From assembly GCA_012934845.2 (NCBI GenBank), contig WNNJ02000251.1, positions 62,001-126,000 on the forward strand: a stretch of 64,000 nt of DNA, read 5' to 3'. Each line of letters opens with the position of its first letter. The first letter of the stretch is position 1. The translations under genes and the position numbers were made by a program. Positions 34,217-45,989 of the stretch are shown here, in pieces. Under the pieces are notes generated by a model. That model was given only the letters and a program-made list of their open reading frames with translations. It searched no databases and was not told the DNA's origin. This DNA comes from Pomphorhynchus laevis. Taxonomy: Eukaryota; Acanthocephala; Palaeacanthocephala; Echinorhynchida; Pomphorhynchidae.

Positions 34217-35014
34217 TCCTATGCGGCTTTAGTGCCAACAAACTCATACGCGATCTATCCCATAAGAACATATCAACCTCCAACGTCTCCACTCAAAAAC
34301 ACCCCAGTAGTTTCTGATATCCTTTGTCAACCTACTGATCCTGTCATCACATGCACTTCTAATCCCATGTCTTCACTTCCCGACACCCCCGTATCTCCCC
34401 TTCTGTCTCGTTTCTCAAAAACCTACATCCCTCAATCAAAATCACCTCCACCAACCTCCACAATTCTTCCACTCATAACCTTTCCTCACATCGCTCACCA
34501 CACTCAATATTATCCAAATACTCTTTGTCTTCCGCTGAAAACCTACTCCCTTGATATCCTCAACTCCCAGCTCTCCTATTGTGATCTCACTAACTCACGA
34601 TACTCGTCCTCCTTTACGGAAACGCTTTCCTTCTCGCGATCAATGCGTCATCTTCACTAATATCACTCCTTCAACCTCTTTAACTCCAAAAGCACGTCTC
34701 GACATCGATGTTTCCGCATTCAGCTCCATACTCTCGTCTCTTGTTCCTGCATATAAACCATCTATTTTCAACATCTCTCCTGTCGCATTCATCCGCCTTA
34801 ATAAATCTTATCAATCTATTCCTTCCCAGCCCCCTCTCCTAAAAGTTGTTTTCATGCATTGATCTCACGCGTCTTCTGTCCTCTCCCAACGATTCAAACT
34901 CGTGTCATCTTCAGACACTCGCATTTTACCCCGATCGCAACCCTCCGAAATCGCTCAACTCTCATCTGCCCGAAGCGAAAAACGCCGTAGCGAGGAAAAT
35001 GGCGAAACATCTCC

Positions 35015-35050
35015 ATTAAAAGGAGTTAAAGTTGTTTAACTCCTTTTAAT
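35015..35050. repeat. Perfect 16-bp hairpin, 4-base loop, in LINE B
   Basis: Arms 35015-35030 and 35035-35050 around GTTG lie where ORF1 breaks off and the EN part should start, so this fold-back marks the internal deletion joint. Confidence 0.88.
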
Positions 35051-36077
35051 TACCCCCATACTTAAATCCATATGCTCATAGAAATTCCCTTTTCTCACAA
35101 CCTTGTTTAACTTGTCCATCCGCAACGTATCTTTCATTTACACTGAGAATCCGCCATCGTCCGTCCCCTCTTTAAAAACAATCGCTCGACCCCTCTCTTC
35201 TTTCTAGCTATCGCCCCATTTCACTACTCCCTACTCTTTCAAAGCTCTTAGAACGCCTCATCTTAATACAAATCAACGCTTATCTCTCCTCATCCAATCT
35301 GTACCCTCCTTTCCAATCCGATTTCCGCTCTAATCACTCCACAGAAATCGCATGCATAAAAGTTTACAACAACTTACCCATTACTCGAGACAAGGCTCTA
35401 TAGTGTTCTCATCTTCCTCGACCTCTCCTCCGCCTTCGACATTGTCGACCACTCCGTACTCCTTTCTCACCTTCGTTATGATTACAGCTTTTCTTTTTTC
35501 CTCCATAGCATGGTTTGCCTCATATCTATCCGACCGTTCTTTTTTAGTCTGTTTAAAGTCATATCCTCTCCTACCATTCCTATTTTTTAAGAGGTCCCAC
35601 AAGATTCAGTCCCAGGACCCCAGCTTTTCTCTCTTCTACTTGGCGATCTCTCTACGTTTATAAAACCTTACTTCTTTAACGTCATGCAATACGCCGATGA
35701 CATCATCATCTATATTCATGCACCTGCCCATCGCATACACGATATCGTAATTTCTGCCTCCAACTGTCTTTCTTTTATCTACAAACGTCTCTCCCATCTT
35801 CGTATCGTTCTAAACCCCGAAAAGTCCAAAATAATGTGGATCCTACCCCGTAAACCAAACATATCTCCTCCCACTGTATATTTTGCCTCATCGATTATCC
35901 CCATAGTCCACAATCTCGCTTTCTTAGGATTTCAATTCGATGATCACCTTTTCCTTAAACCCTGCGTCCGTGGCAAGGTCCGCTCGTCTAACTTAATTCT
36001 CAGTGACATCCGCCGTATCCACCCCCTTACGACTTCCGTTCGTGTATGTATCATCGTTCATCGATTCTTTTCCCTAA

Positions 36078-36130
36078 AATCGACCTCTCCTGCGCCTTCG
36101 ACATTGTCGAAGGCGCAGGAGAGGTCGATT
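36078..36130. repeat. Perfect 26-bp hairpin, 1-base loop, at LINE B duplication joint
   Basis: Arms 36078-36103 and 36105-36130 are exact reverse complements. The arm is the RT sequence coding DLS(C)AFDI, which naturally contains TCGACATTGTCGA, a near-palindrome. The same RT sequence resumes in direct orientation at about 36148. Confidence 0.93.
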
Positions 36131-37275
36131 ATAGTGTTCTCATCTCCCTCGACCTCTCCTGCGCCTTCGACATTGTCGACCACTCCGTCCTCCTTTCTCG
36201 CCTTCGTTATAATTACGGCTTTTCTTCTTCCTCCGTAGCATGGTTCGCGTCATATCTATCCTAACGTCCCTTTTGCATCTTTACTAATTCATCATCTTCC
36301 CTTCCCATCCCTATTTTTTGCAGAGTCCCACAAAGTTCAGTCCCAGGTCCCCTGTTTTCTCTCTTCTGCTTGGCGATCTCTCGGCGTTTATCAAACCTTT
36401 TTCCTTTAACGTCATGCAATACGCCGATGACATCATATATGCTCATGCACCCGCACTTCACATACACGATATCGGCATTTCTGCCTACAACTGTCTTTCT
36501 TCTATCTACGAACGTCTCTTTAATCTCCATCTCGTTCTAAACCCCGACAAGTTTTAAATAATGTGGATCCTCCCCCGTAAACCTAACATATCTCATCCCA
36601 CTGTATCTTTTGATTCATCGATCATCCTCATAGTACACGATCTCACTGTCTTAGGCTTCCATTTCGATGATCACTTTTCCCTTAAAACCTTCGTCCGTGA
36701 CAAGGTCGGCTCGTCTAACTTAATTCTCCGTGACATCCGCCGTATCCGCCCCTTATCTAATTCCGTTCTTGTATGTATCTTCTTTCATCGCTTCTCTTTC
36801 CGAAAATCGATTACCGCCTTATCCTTTTCGCCAATTCTCCAAAATCAATCATCCTACCTCTACAACGCATAATTAACACCGTTGTTCGAGTGATCTTTCG
36901 TATCCGTCGCTTATACCACACATCCGCATATCTTGACCAACACTTCTGGCCCACCATACACATCCGCATCAAACACCGCCTTCTTCTCGTAACTTTTTGT
37001 CTCATCGCTTGGGCTCCCAATCGTTCATCAACCTTCCTTCTTAGACGACACTCGCCCCACCTCGCTATCACTGCGTTCCCGTCATACCATCTTACTCCAC
37101 GTTCCCAATTACTCCAAATATGATCTCTGATCCTTCCTCGTCGCCGCCTCACTCGCATGGAAACAACTCCCTCTCGACGTCCGTCGCGCTCCCTCCTTTA
37201 TCACATTCAAACACCTCCTCCGTTCACACCTTCTCAACAGATGATTTGCATTTTTGTTTTGTTGTGGTCATGTAA

Positions 37276-37291
37276 GCGTGCGCTGGCACGC
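37276..37291 (+). promoter_or_regulatory. 3'-tail stem-loop, LINE B (+ copy)
   Basis: GCGTGC-GCTG-GCACGC, 6-bp stem, 4-base loop, followed by ATTTGCCACGTTAAAAATAAA. Same place and downstream box as in all family A and B copies here. Confidence 0.85.
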
Positions 37292-37314
37292 ATTTGCCAC
37301 GTTAAAAATAAATC

Positions 37315-38520
37315 TTTTTTAAGCCTAAATGAATCTGCGAATGTCTTCGAAATATCTGAATGCGAATTAACCAGCTGTCCATCACACTTTAAAGACGATA
37401 TGAGAGGTTTTACACATTTATTTCTACGATTATATAACCAAAATAACTTTGGATTTGAATTAATGGAATTGATTAGTCGACGTTCAAAGATTATGCGTTT
37501 GCGAGATCTAGCCCTGATACACTGATTTCGACATTCATTGTACTTCGATCGAAGTGATGAGTCTAAGCGACATTGTCTGTACAATTTATTACGTCGTCTT
37601 ATTAGTATCTTCGATTCAAAGTCAAACCATGCAGGTTTATTCCGTTTAGATGGCACGATTTGCTTCATCGCAGCAAAGTGGTCTGATATCATTAATAGTC
37701 AGTCACGAATTAACTGCCGACGTTCACTAACATCTAAACTGAAATTGTCAAATGCAATACAGTATGCATATTCTAAGAGATCAGATTCGTTCACACTATG
37801 CCACATGTGTTTTGATAATACAGACTCATCATTGTCGCCTAATTGAGCACCGGCTATATTGACATTAAACTTTACAACGCAGTGATCGCTGCTACCTATA
37901 GAAGCTCCATAGCATAGGTCATAGATAGCGTTAGTTGTATGTGAAAAGATAAGATCGAGAACTGAAGAATACGAGGAAGATAACTTGTATGAAAATCAAC
38001 ATGCTGAACAAGCAAAAGTTACCCATCCATAAATTCCCATAGCTTCCTATCGGTGGCACATCCGAATTGCCGAGACGAATTATCCACGCAAAACCAACAC
38101 CGGGAATGTTGAAGTCACCAACCAATATGCATCTACTTTAACAACTAAACGCACTCTTAATTAATTCTCAAAACTCCTTAGCTATGCAGTCAGCTTGAGG
38201 AGTTCTATATAGGACACCATGAGTGAACTGCTTATGCGTTACTGGCATACTTGCAAATACTTCACGACGACCTAGACGAAATAGTCTCATGACTTCAAGT
38301 CTTTTAGCAATTTCTTCCTCCCCTTTGCTTAACATAGTTGAGATAACTGACCGTACAGAGTTAACATCGTCGTCCAAGCAGCCCTGAGTAGTGACAGAAC
38401 TCGATTTAAGCATATCAGCGAATATCACGCAACTTGATCGATCATAAGCTACAAGTTTGTGTATAATTTTTACACTCAACGGCGAAATCATTTTACTCCA
38501 TTTGACAATACGACTGTAAA
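37315..38520 (-). mobile_element. Family E LINE, ORF1 to EN-RT linker part
   Basis: Reading down the minus strand: an ORF1 segment with VAYDRSSCVIFADM and RLEVMRLFRLGRREVFAS (RRM-like, as in other CR1 ORF1s), which passes into an EN piece GVLYRTPQADCIAKEF, then MVGDFNIPGV (EN GDFN motif), then a linker KRNKPAWFDFESKI ... NSNPKLFWLYNRRNKC ... ISKTFADSF. The element is cut here by the family B insertion and continues at 34.2 kb. Much of the EN is missing. Several frame breaks. Confidence 0.8.
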
Positions 38521-38528
38521 TGTCTGCA

Positions 38529-38765
38529 GAATTATGAGAGAGTGACTTTATGGGAGTAGGCGTGGCATATGGAACATGTTCAGACTTTTGGGCATAAATG
38601 CCGCTATCAATCTGTTGAGAGTTTGCATGAATCCCAGTATCGTCAGAATTATGAGCGTGACATCAAGTGAGTAGGCGTGGCATATGGAACATGTTCAAAC
38701 TTTTGGGCAGAAATGCCGCAATCAATATGTTGAGAGTTTGCATGATTCCCAGCATCGTCAGATCT
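38529..38765. repeat. 117-bp tandem duplication in LINE E
   Basis: 38529-38645 and 38646-38762 are near-copies (gaattatgag ... cgtcag) with about a dozen differences, so the duplication is not recent. Confidence 0.85.
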
Positions 38766-38940
38766 CAGGAGAGATCTTGGAATATCGTCGTATAGGATTA
38801 TATCTGCCGTCGAATTCATTGATTGATAATGATCGCTGCAAGTAAACTAATTGTTATTATTGAGGGTCCGTGAAAAGAACGTTCGCGAATGATATTTAAC
38901 AGTAGGTAGAGTATCATTACTTGAAGCTACTGGCTGGTAA

Positions 38941-39965
38941 CTAATATTATTATATTTTCGACAACAAAAAGAGCTTGAACAGCTCGAGTGTGTTGGTTCA
39001 CAACAGGGAAAACAGAAGAAAAAAATTAAACGAAATAATGTACAATTTAGGCATGACGACAACGCATCCTGAAGTAATTTCGCAAGCGTCGTTTAAAACT
39101 CCCCAGGTTACCATTTATCGTCACAGCAGGTAGACCATTCCAGCTAGGTAATTTTCTATCATGGATTGTTGATATTCGTTTACTGCAGGCTCGTCTTCTC
39201 TTCAGCATATAGTTGTGACCATGTAGACGATCGTTGGTTCTTAGCTCAAACGTGTCAATGCAATAGTGGCCTGGGTGGTAAATCACCTCCACACGAACAT
39301 CAGATCATTAAATTTTAGTGAAATTTTTACTGTGGGAACATCAAGACAGCGCAGGCGTTCCTCGTAAGGTAACGAACGTATGGACAGCACCAAATGTGTG
39401 CACTGATGGATAATGCGTTCGTAAGCGTCCAGCTCAAGCTGGAACTGAGGGTGAGCAACGACGGACACATACAGCATGTGTGGGAGGATCGCGCATTGGT
39501 AAAGGGTACGCAATCCTACAGAATCAAGATGACCGAACATGAGAGCGGGAGTCTAAGTTACTAGTTACAATCACACCCAGGTCCGACATTTGCGAGACCT
39601 ATACAATCTGACAGCAATCAATTCGGTAGCTACCACTGAAGGTCCCTTTTCCAATATGTAGGTGAAAACATTTCGCAGGGTTCACTTTGAGTCCCACAGC
39701 ATTGCACCATCGAGAAACCATCTCGACATCTTTCTGGAGTATAGTTAAAACACTGGGACTATTCAATTAATGCCATATTTTGGGGTCCTCAGCGTACAGA
39801 AGACACTGTGAATTTATGACAGAAGGGAGTGAGTTGATGCAGACGTTGAAGAGTGGTGGGTGATTACACACCTCTCAGGAACCCCTACAAACATAGGACG
39901 CCATTCAGACAATACACCGTCGAACTTGACTGCGAAGAAACATGATTTTCAATAAATGAATATCA
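38941..39965 (-). mobile_element. LINE E': RT C-terminal half and 3' tail
   Basis: The minus strand reads PLLFNVCINSLPSVINSQ, LYAEDPKIW (active site with AED for ADD), MVSRWCNAVGLKVNPAKCFH, LGVIVTSN, MFGHLDSVGLRTLYQCAILP, RSLPYEERLRCLDVPTV, then DTFELRTNDRLHGHNYMLKR and LPSWNGLPAVTINGNLGSFK. This is a CR1-like 3' end, 5'-truncated before the RT core, with a GAGCT/AGCTC hairpin (38971-38985) and an (ATA)-type tail at about 38941-38955. Confidence 0.85.
38971..38985 (-). promoter_or_regulatory. 3'-tail stem-loop, LINE E'
   Basis: On the minus strand GAGCT-GTTCA-AGCTC, a 5-bp stem, followed about 20 bases later by ATAATAATATTA. It resembles in position the tail hairpins of the other LINE families. 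Confidence 0.65.
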
Positions 39966-39999
39966 TGAGTTTCAATAAAATTATCATTAAGCAAAGGCA

Positions 40000-40400
40000 T
40001 TGAATCTTTATCATATCCAAGTAAAGCTTATATTGTTGGTCTTCGATTCATCAGTAGATTGTGCATTTTCATCATTTTCATCGACATCGTTGGCATTCGT
40101 TGTTCCACACTCAAGAGTCTTTAGAGCAGTGTCCAAAAGGTTGCATGTCTTTGAATTGATCTGTAGCTTACCTATCATTTGAGCACAGCAGAATCCACAC
40201 AAAAAAGTTCATGTCGACAAGGAACGTACCATATTTTCTGTACAGGTAATCGTTGTCCAGATATCACAGTCCAGTGCATCGCAACAAACTTGTTGTGATA
40301 CAAACGACGTTTCTATATCGTCTTTTAGCTGTTTGTTGGTCATGTGTACCATACGCTGTAATTAGTTGTGTGTTTAAGCCACTGTATCGTCGTATTGTAA
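40000..40400 (-). mobile_element. LINE ORF1 N-terminal fragment with Cys-rich module
   Basis: The minus strand reads VSQQVCCDALDCDIWTTITC then TFLCGFCCAQMIGKLQ and an acidic tail (NANDVDENDENAQSTDES). The module C.....DCD.WT...C...F.CGFC is the same as in the ORF1 of families A and B. It probably belongs to LINE E or E'. One stop interrupts it. Confidence 0.7.
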
Positions 40401-40720
40401 TCAATATTGTATGTTATTTTATCTCTCAAACTTTTTTAAATTTGCTGGATTAATCTGGAGCTGGATTGATTGTATGTATATTATATATCAAACTGAAATC
40501 TATAAACACTGTATGTTAATTTATCTCTCAAACTTTTTTGTCTGAAATTCTTTTAAAATTTAAATAATACTTTTTTACAAAGTTGAGCAGAAAGCTCCTT
40601 CATATGTGAGATCACAAACAATTAAATCAATTAAATCATCGCGTTCCAGTTGTAGTAATGAATGTGATGGTGTTGATGACACCATCATATTCCAGTTGTA
40701 GTAATGAATGTGATGGTGTT
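40401..40720. other. Spacer with short repeats before LINE A copy
   Basis: tatctctcaaactttttt occurs at about 40419 and 40520. The motif aaatttgctggat ... ctggattgattgtatgtat (40438-40482) recurs at 52408-52465 beside another LINE end. Two 33-bp direct copies lie at 40644 and 40690, with an 8-bp hairpin GATGGTGT/ACACCATC between. No gene seen. Confidence 0.6.
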
Positions 40721-43700
40721 CATGCCTAAAAAGCGCGATCTCAGATCCCTGTTCCTGATCAAGAATCTTCCACATCGGAATGCAATGATGGTTATACCAG
40801 CTTTGAAGTTGGATGTGATTCCAAAGATTGCGATGTATGGACACTTGTTCGTGTTAAAATATCCGGCCACTCGCTCGATATCTTGGATCAATTATATATC
40901 GATATTCTCTGCATTACCGAATCCTGGCACTCTGACTCCGACGATCTTGCTATTCGTCGTCTATGTCGCTCTGGTTGTTCTCTAGTTGAATCAGCTCGTC
41001 AAATTACATCTCATACATCTACTGCGTCTAGCCATGGCGGTATTGTTGACATTGCTCGTCACCCTATGTCTTTACGTAAAATCAAAGTTAACATCCGTTA
41101 CACTTCGTTCGAATTACTCATATGCAGATTATCAACGCCTTTCCCTCTGGAACTTGTGATTGTATACCGTCCAGGTTCAGTTGCCCCATCACGTATCTTC
41201 TTTAACGACCTTGCAGATCTAATGTCTCACTGTTCATTGTCTTATACTCCTTCTTTTGTTCAAGGTGACTTTAACATTCGTCTTGATCGCCCGTCTGACT
41301 CTGACTCTATCACTTTAACTAATCTTTCTTCTGATTTTAACTATAAATTACCTTCAACAAGCCCAACTCATATTCTCGGCGGTGCTCTCTACATCATTGC
41401 TGTTCCTAACTGCTTCAATGACTATACCTCCTTGTCAATTACTGATCCTGGTTTGTCCGATCATTTCCTTGTCACTCTTACTCTTACTCGTCCCCATCCT
41501 CCTTCTCCGCCTTTACCATTATCTACACCAAGTCGACCCTGGAAGCTTCTCGATATCCATATTCTCTGCACAGCCTTACTCAATTCTTCACTCTTTTCAC
41601 TTCCTCTTAACTATCTCTCTCCCGATGATCTCTGCATTCTGTTTGATTCTGAACTTACGTCGATCCTCAATAACCTTCTACCTAGTCGACTTCGACGTTC
41701 CCAGCGCTTGCGCCATGCTCCCTGGTTCGATTCTGACTGTAGTCTTTCTAAGCGTCGACTCCGTCACTCTTTTCGTATGTATAAACGCTTTCTTAAACGT
41801 TCACCCAACTCACTAACTCCAAATCTTCGTGATTCCTACTTTTCTCAACGCCGTTCACATCTCATTCTTATACGTACTAAACGTACTCTCTTTTGGCGAA
41901 ATCAACTCGAGTCATCTTCCAACTCTAAATCTCATTGGAAAATCTTAAACTCAATTCTTTCACGATCATCTACCCCTTGTAATATAAATCATGATGAATT
42001 TTCTTCTTATCTACAAACTAAGCTATCTAATTTACTTTCCCTTCTACCCATAGCCCCCTTGTACTTACTCTTCTATTTAAATACTTCCTTCCCAGAACTA
42101 TTCCACCTTCTTCCCGATTCGTCTGATGAAGTTTCTTCGGTTCTGCTGTCATTACCTAATAAAACCTCTCCTTCTGACCCAATTACCACTCACTTGTTTA
42201 AAAATATCTGCTCCTCTATCTTACCCTTCCTAACCACATTGTTCAACTCGTCCATCCGTAGCCGTACATTTCCTTTCATCTGGAAATGCGCAACTGTTCG
42301 TCCTCTCATCAAAAAGCAATGTCTCGACTCCTCACTACCATCTTCGTACCGTACAATCTCACTTCTCCCAACCCTCTCTAAACTCCTTGAGCGTCTCGTT
42401 CTTAAGCAAGTTAATACATATCTCTATGCCTCTAACTTATTTCCTCCCTTCCAAGCAGCTTTTCGTTCTAATTACTCTACCGAAATTGCATGTCTTAAAG
42501 TTTATAACGACTTACTCATATCGCGCGATCATAAATTATGTAGTGTCATAGTTTTTCTTGATCTATCGTCTGCTTTTGAAATCGTCGATCACTCGATTAT
42601 TCTCCATCGCCTTCGTCATGATTATGGCTTCTCTTTACCCACTGTATCATGGTTTTCTTCATATCTATCAAACCGTACATTTCGCGTATATTCTAACTCT
42701 TCTCTCTCATCCTTCGTTTATTCCGTCCGGTGTTCCACACGGCTCCTTATTAAGCCCTATAATTTTCTCTCTTCTTCTTGGTGATTTGTCTTCGATTTCT
42801 CATAAATTTAACTTCCATGTTATGCAATATGCTGATGACATTCTCATTCATGCTCATTCACCTGGTTATCGTATTCACGATCTTAGTGTATCCGCTTCGG
42901 ACTGTCTTGTCTCCATTTCCAATCATCTTGCTTCCCTTCGCCTTTCTCTGAATTTTGATAAATCCAAAATTATGTGGATCCTACCTCGACGCCTCGGCTT
43001 CGAAACTCCCTCCGTATCATTAAATTTTACAATTCTTCCTATCGTTGATAATCTCGTTTTCCTAGGCTTCCATTTTGACAACCGACTTTCACTTAAACAT
43101 TTCGTTAGTGATAAAGTACGCTCATCTACCTTGATACTCCGCAATCTCCGTCAAGTTCGTAGATTATCGATTTCCCTTCTTGTATGACTCTCATATCTTC
43201 TCTTCTTTTCTCAAGACTTGATTACTGTCTTGATCTATTTTCCAACTCACCTAAATCCACTCTTCTTCCCCTACAACGCATCGTCAACGCAGCTGTCCGA
43301 ATTCTCCTCCGTCTTCGTCGTTTTGATCATACATCCTACCATCTTGCTTCTCTCGATTTGCCTACAATTTATTATCGTGTTCAAATTCGTCTTCTTCTCG
43401 TTGCTTTCCGCCTTGTAACTTTTCATACCCCTTCATTTCTCAACCTTCCTTTTCTTGATAATTCTCGTCCTGTTTACTGTTCCTTGCGTTCCTGTAATTC
43501 CCTTCTTTTACATGTCCCAAACTACTCTACCTCCTAAGGATTCCGCTCCTTCCTGGTGGCTGCTCCTCTATCGTGGAATCATCTGCCCATTCATATACGC
43601 CAATCAACTTCCCTGCAGTGCTTCAAACGACAAATCCGATCCCATTTTAACAATTTATCTGCTTGACTTTTTCATTTTTGTTTGTGGACTTGTAAGCGTA

Positions 43701-43741
43701 CAGCTTGTACGCATTTGCCACATTAAATAAATTTGTATTAT
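40721..43741 (+). mobile_element. Family A LINE, copy 2 (internally deleted)
   Basis: Begins at the ORF1 start (MPKK; one A fewer than the full copy) and after about 150 bp jumps from ORF1 into EN at 40870-40885, losing about 1.25 kb relative to 54719-59182. A 633-codon frame (40883-42784) covers EN (CITESWH, VYRPGS, GDFNIRLD, SDHFLV) and the first half of the RT. Frame shifts near 42.7 and 43.17 kb separate the rest: GVPHGSLLSP, MQYADDILIHAH, SKIMWILPR and the C-terminal RT to 43537. Ends with the shared tail. Very similar by eye to the full-length copy, so young. Confidence 0.93.
43696..43712 (+). promoter_or_regulatory. 3'-tail stem-loop, LINE A copy 2
   Basis: GCGTACA-GCT-TGTACGC, perfect 7-bp stem, followed by ATTTGCCACATTAAATAAA and a (TAT)n end. 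Identical to the tail of the full-length copy. Confidence 0.88.
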
Positions 43742-44570
43742 TATGACTATCAATCTCAAACAATTGAAAACGACAAGACGATATCTTTAAAAAAATCACT
43801 GAGATATTAAATCTCAATGCGTTTCTTTAGGCAATCAAACTCCAACTAGAGACAAGGATCAATCGATACTTGAAAATAACAAATCTCAAAACGTAGCATC
43901 AAACTATACACCTCTCAATTATAATCGTATTAGATTTGACCGATCCTATAATCTGTTATTCAGTAGTATTTATGAATCAAATGCTAAAAATTTTCAAGCC
44001 CGTGTGGATAATGACACATATAATTTACGGGATATATTTTTCAGCTTTGGCTGAAGGTCGATGAAGAGTTAGCTTCTTGTTGAAAGTTTGAAAGTTATTC
44101 CGTCTTATGGTTACCGTCTGAAAGGCCGTCCGTAATTAACTAAAAGTGAAACTAATCTTTGTATACGAAAATTTCGGGTTGTCAGGTGGCACACAGTTGG
44201 AACTTAGTGATTTCCATGATTGTCGACAATTCACCAAGTTCTTAAGTACAAACTATCAGAGTCTAGAAAGTAGTGGGGATGCCAATGTTGCTGTTGATAT
44301 TCTGAGGTATCGCTTACTTCGAAGCGATGGGAAATCAGATAAACGTTATGGACGGGTTGCAGCTCCTAATGGTTCCTTTGAAAGTATCAACTTCCATATC
44401 CTTCCATGATCACATATTGAATCTCCTAAAATCCTAGAAGGAAGATAATGTCGATTATCTTCCTTCTGTAGGTAAAAGTGATCATTGCGTACTTTCCTTT
44501 CGGGCAGTAGCAAACTTCAAATTTTGTCATCAACAAACAACAATTTTTGAGCGTAATTGGTCAATGGTGA
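43742..44570 (+). other. Spacer with a LINE endonuclease scrap
   Basis: Most of this is unassigned, including an 87-codon frame (44146-44409). At 44395-44570 the plus strand reads DHILNLLKS, EDNVDYLPSVGKSDHCVLSF, the EN-end SDH motif of a CR1-like LINE in the style of family C. Family A copy 3 follows directly. Confidence 0.6.
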
Positions 44571-45662
44571 ATATCGAACTTCGCGTCTATTCTAACTCTT
44601 ATCTCTCCCATCCTTCATCCATCCCGACCGGTGTTCCACAAGGCTCCGTATTAGGCCCTATGCTTTTCTCTCTTCTTCTCGGTGACTTGTCTTCGATTTC
44701 TCATAAATTTAACTTCCATGTTATGCAATATGCTGATGACATTCTCATCTATGCTCACGCATCTGCTTATCGTATTCATGATCTTAGTGTTTCTGTTTCC
44801 AGCTGTCTTGCCTCAATTTCCAATCATCTTTCTTCCCTTCGCCTTTCTCTGAATCTTGATAAATCTAAAATTATGTGGATCCTACCTCGAAGCTTCGGCG
44901 TAGAACCTCCTTCCGTATCACTAAATTCTACAATTCTTCATATCGTTGATAATCTCGTTTTCCTAGGCTTTCATTTCGACAACCGACTTTCACTTAAACC
45001 TTTCGTTAGTGATAAAGTACGCTCATCTACCTTGATACTCCGCAATCTCCGTCAAGTTCGTAGATTATCGATTTCCCTTCTTGTATGACTCTCATATCTT
45101 CTCTTCTTTTCTCAAGACTTGATTACTGTCTTGATCTATTTTCCAACTCACCTAAATCCACTCTTCTTCCTTTACAACGCATCATCAACGCTGCCGTCCG
45201 AGTTCTCCTCCGTCTTCGTCGTTTTGATCATACATCCCACCATCTTGTTTCTCTTGATTGGCCTACCATTTATTGTCGTGTTCAAATTCGTCTTCTTATC
45301 ATTGCTTTCCGCCTTATAACTTATCATACTCCTTCATTTCTCAACCTTCCTTTTCTCGACAATTCTCGTACGGTGTATTGTGCTCTGCGTTCCCGTAATT
45401 CCCTTCTTTTACATGTCCCAATCTACTCTACCTCTTTTGGCTTCCGCTCTTTCGTTGTGGCTGCTCCTCTCTTGTGGAATCAACTGCCTATTCATATCCG
45501 CCAATCAACATCTATGCCGTACTTCAAACGCCAAATCCAATTCCATTTCAACAATTAACTAATTTCCTGTGACCTTTGATGTTCTTTTTTGTTTGTCAGT
45601 GGTCATGTAAGCGTGCATTTTGCACGCATTTGCCACGTCAAATAAATTATTGTATTATTATA
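44571..45662 (+). mobile_element. Family A LINE, copy 3 (5'-truncated)
   Basis: Starts within the RT at LRVYSNSYLSHPSSIPTGVP and runs GVPQGSVLGPMLFSLL, MQYADDILIYAH, SKIMWILPRS, FLGFHFDNRLS, a frame shift at about 45070, then LISSLLFSRLDYCLDLFSNS and the C-terminal RT to 45558. It is a sister subfamily of copies 1 and 2, but shares a short patch, including the frame shift, with copy 2. Ends with tail hairpin and (TTA)n. Confidence 0.93.
45611..45627 (+). promoter_or_regulatory. 3'-tail stem-loop, LINE A copy 3
   Basis: GCGTGCA-TTT-TGCACGC, perfect 7-bp stem. Compared with copies 1 and 2 an A-T pair of the stem is G-C here, so pairing is kept. Followed by ATTTGCCACGTCAAATAAA. Confidence 0.88.
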
Positions 45663-45749
45663 GAACATGTTTTAATTTTCAAAAGGGAGTGTGAGACCAT
45701 TCCGCGTAAATTATATACGCAATCATTTCTATTCAGACGCGGAAGAACG

Positions 45750-45795
45750 ACGATAACGGTAGCAAGTACCGTTTCGTCATCACAATGACTCACAG
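45750..45795 (-). ncRNA. Hammerhead-like motif, second copy
   Basis: On the minus strand GTCA-TTGTGA-TGAC is followed by GAAAC and then a 6-bp stem ACGGTA-CTTGC-TACCGT, laid out like hammerhead stems II and III. The conserved CTGATGA box reads CTGTGAG. 24 bases match 11607-11630 exactly. Stem I is not evident. Confidence 0.35.
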
Positions 45796-45989
45796 TGCAG
45801 ATCCTTCCACTGCTGGATACAGAGGAGGACTAGCAGACGGCACACGAGTCATGTGTATGAAGTACCAGAAAGATTTTTGGTAACTTCACATTGAGTGCTA
45901 AATCAACACTACTGCTTCACCAAATAGGATCATTAGCAAAAACACTGGAAAATGCCAGCGCAGGTCTCTTTTTTTATCGGCTAAAATTA

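Larger units (their letters stand above)
34217..37315 (+). mobile_element. Family B LINE (L2/CR1-like), rearranged copy
   Basis: Starts in ORF1 (cctatgcggcttt, homologous to 52.25 kb minus) and runs through the Pro/Ser-rich ORF1, the RRM-like segment (RDQCVIFTNI ... VAFIRLNK), then directly to RT parts: LERLILIQINAYLSSSNL, TSPAPSTLSTTPSS-type frame shifts of LDLSSAFDIVDHS, VMQYADDI (35684 and 36412, two copies), SKIMWILPR, and the C-terminal RT to 37150. The EN is missing. The RT part from SSAFDIVDHS to about FLGF is present twice (35.4-36.06 and 36.15-36.8 kb), joined by the hairpin at 36078-36130. The 3' tail has the 37276-37291 stem-loop. Many frame breaks. Confidence 0.85.

Noticed and set aside
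34187-34862. Pro/Ser-rich frame as a host secreted or mucin-like gene
   Set aside because: It matches LINE B ORF1 on the minus strand at 51.6-52.3 kb and continues into LINE sequence.
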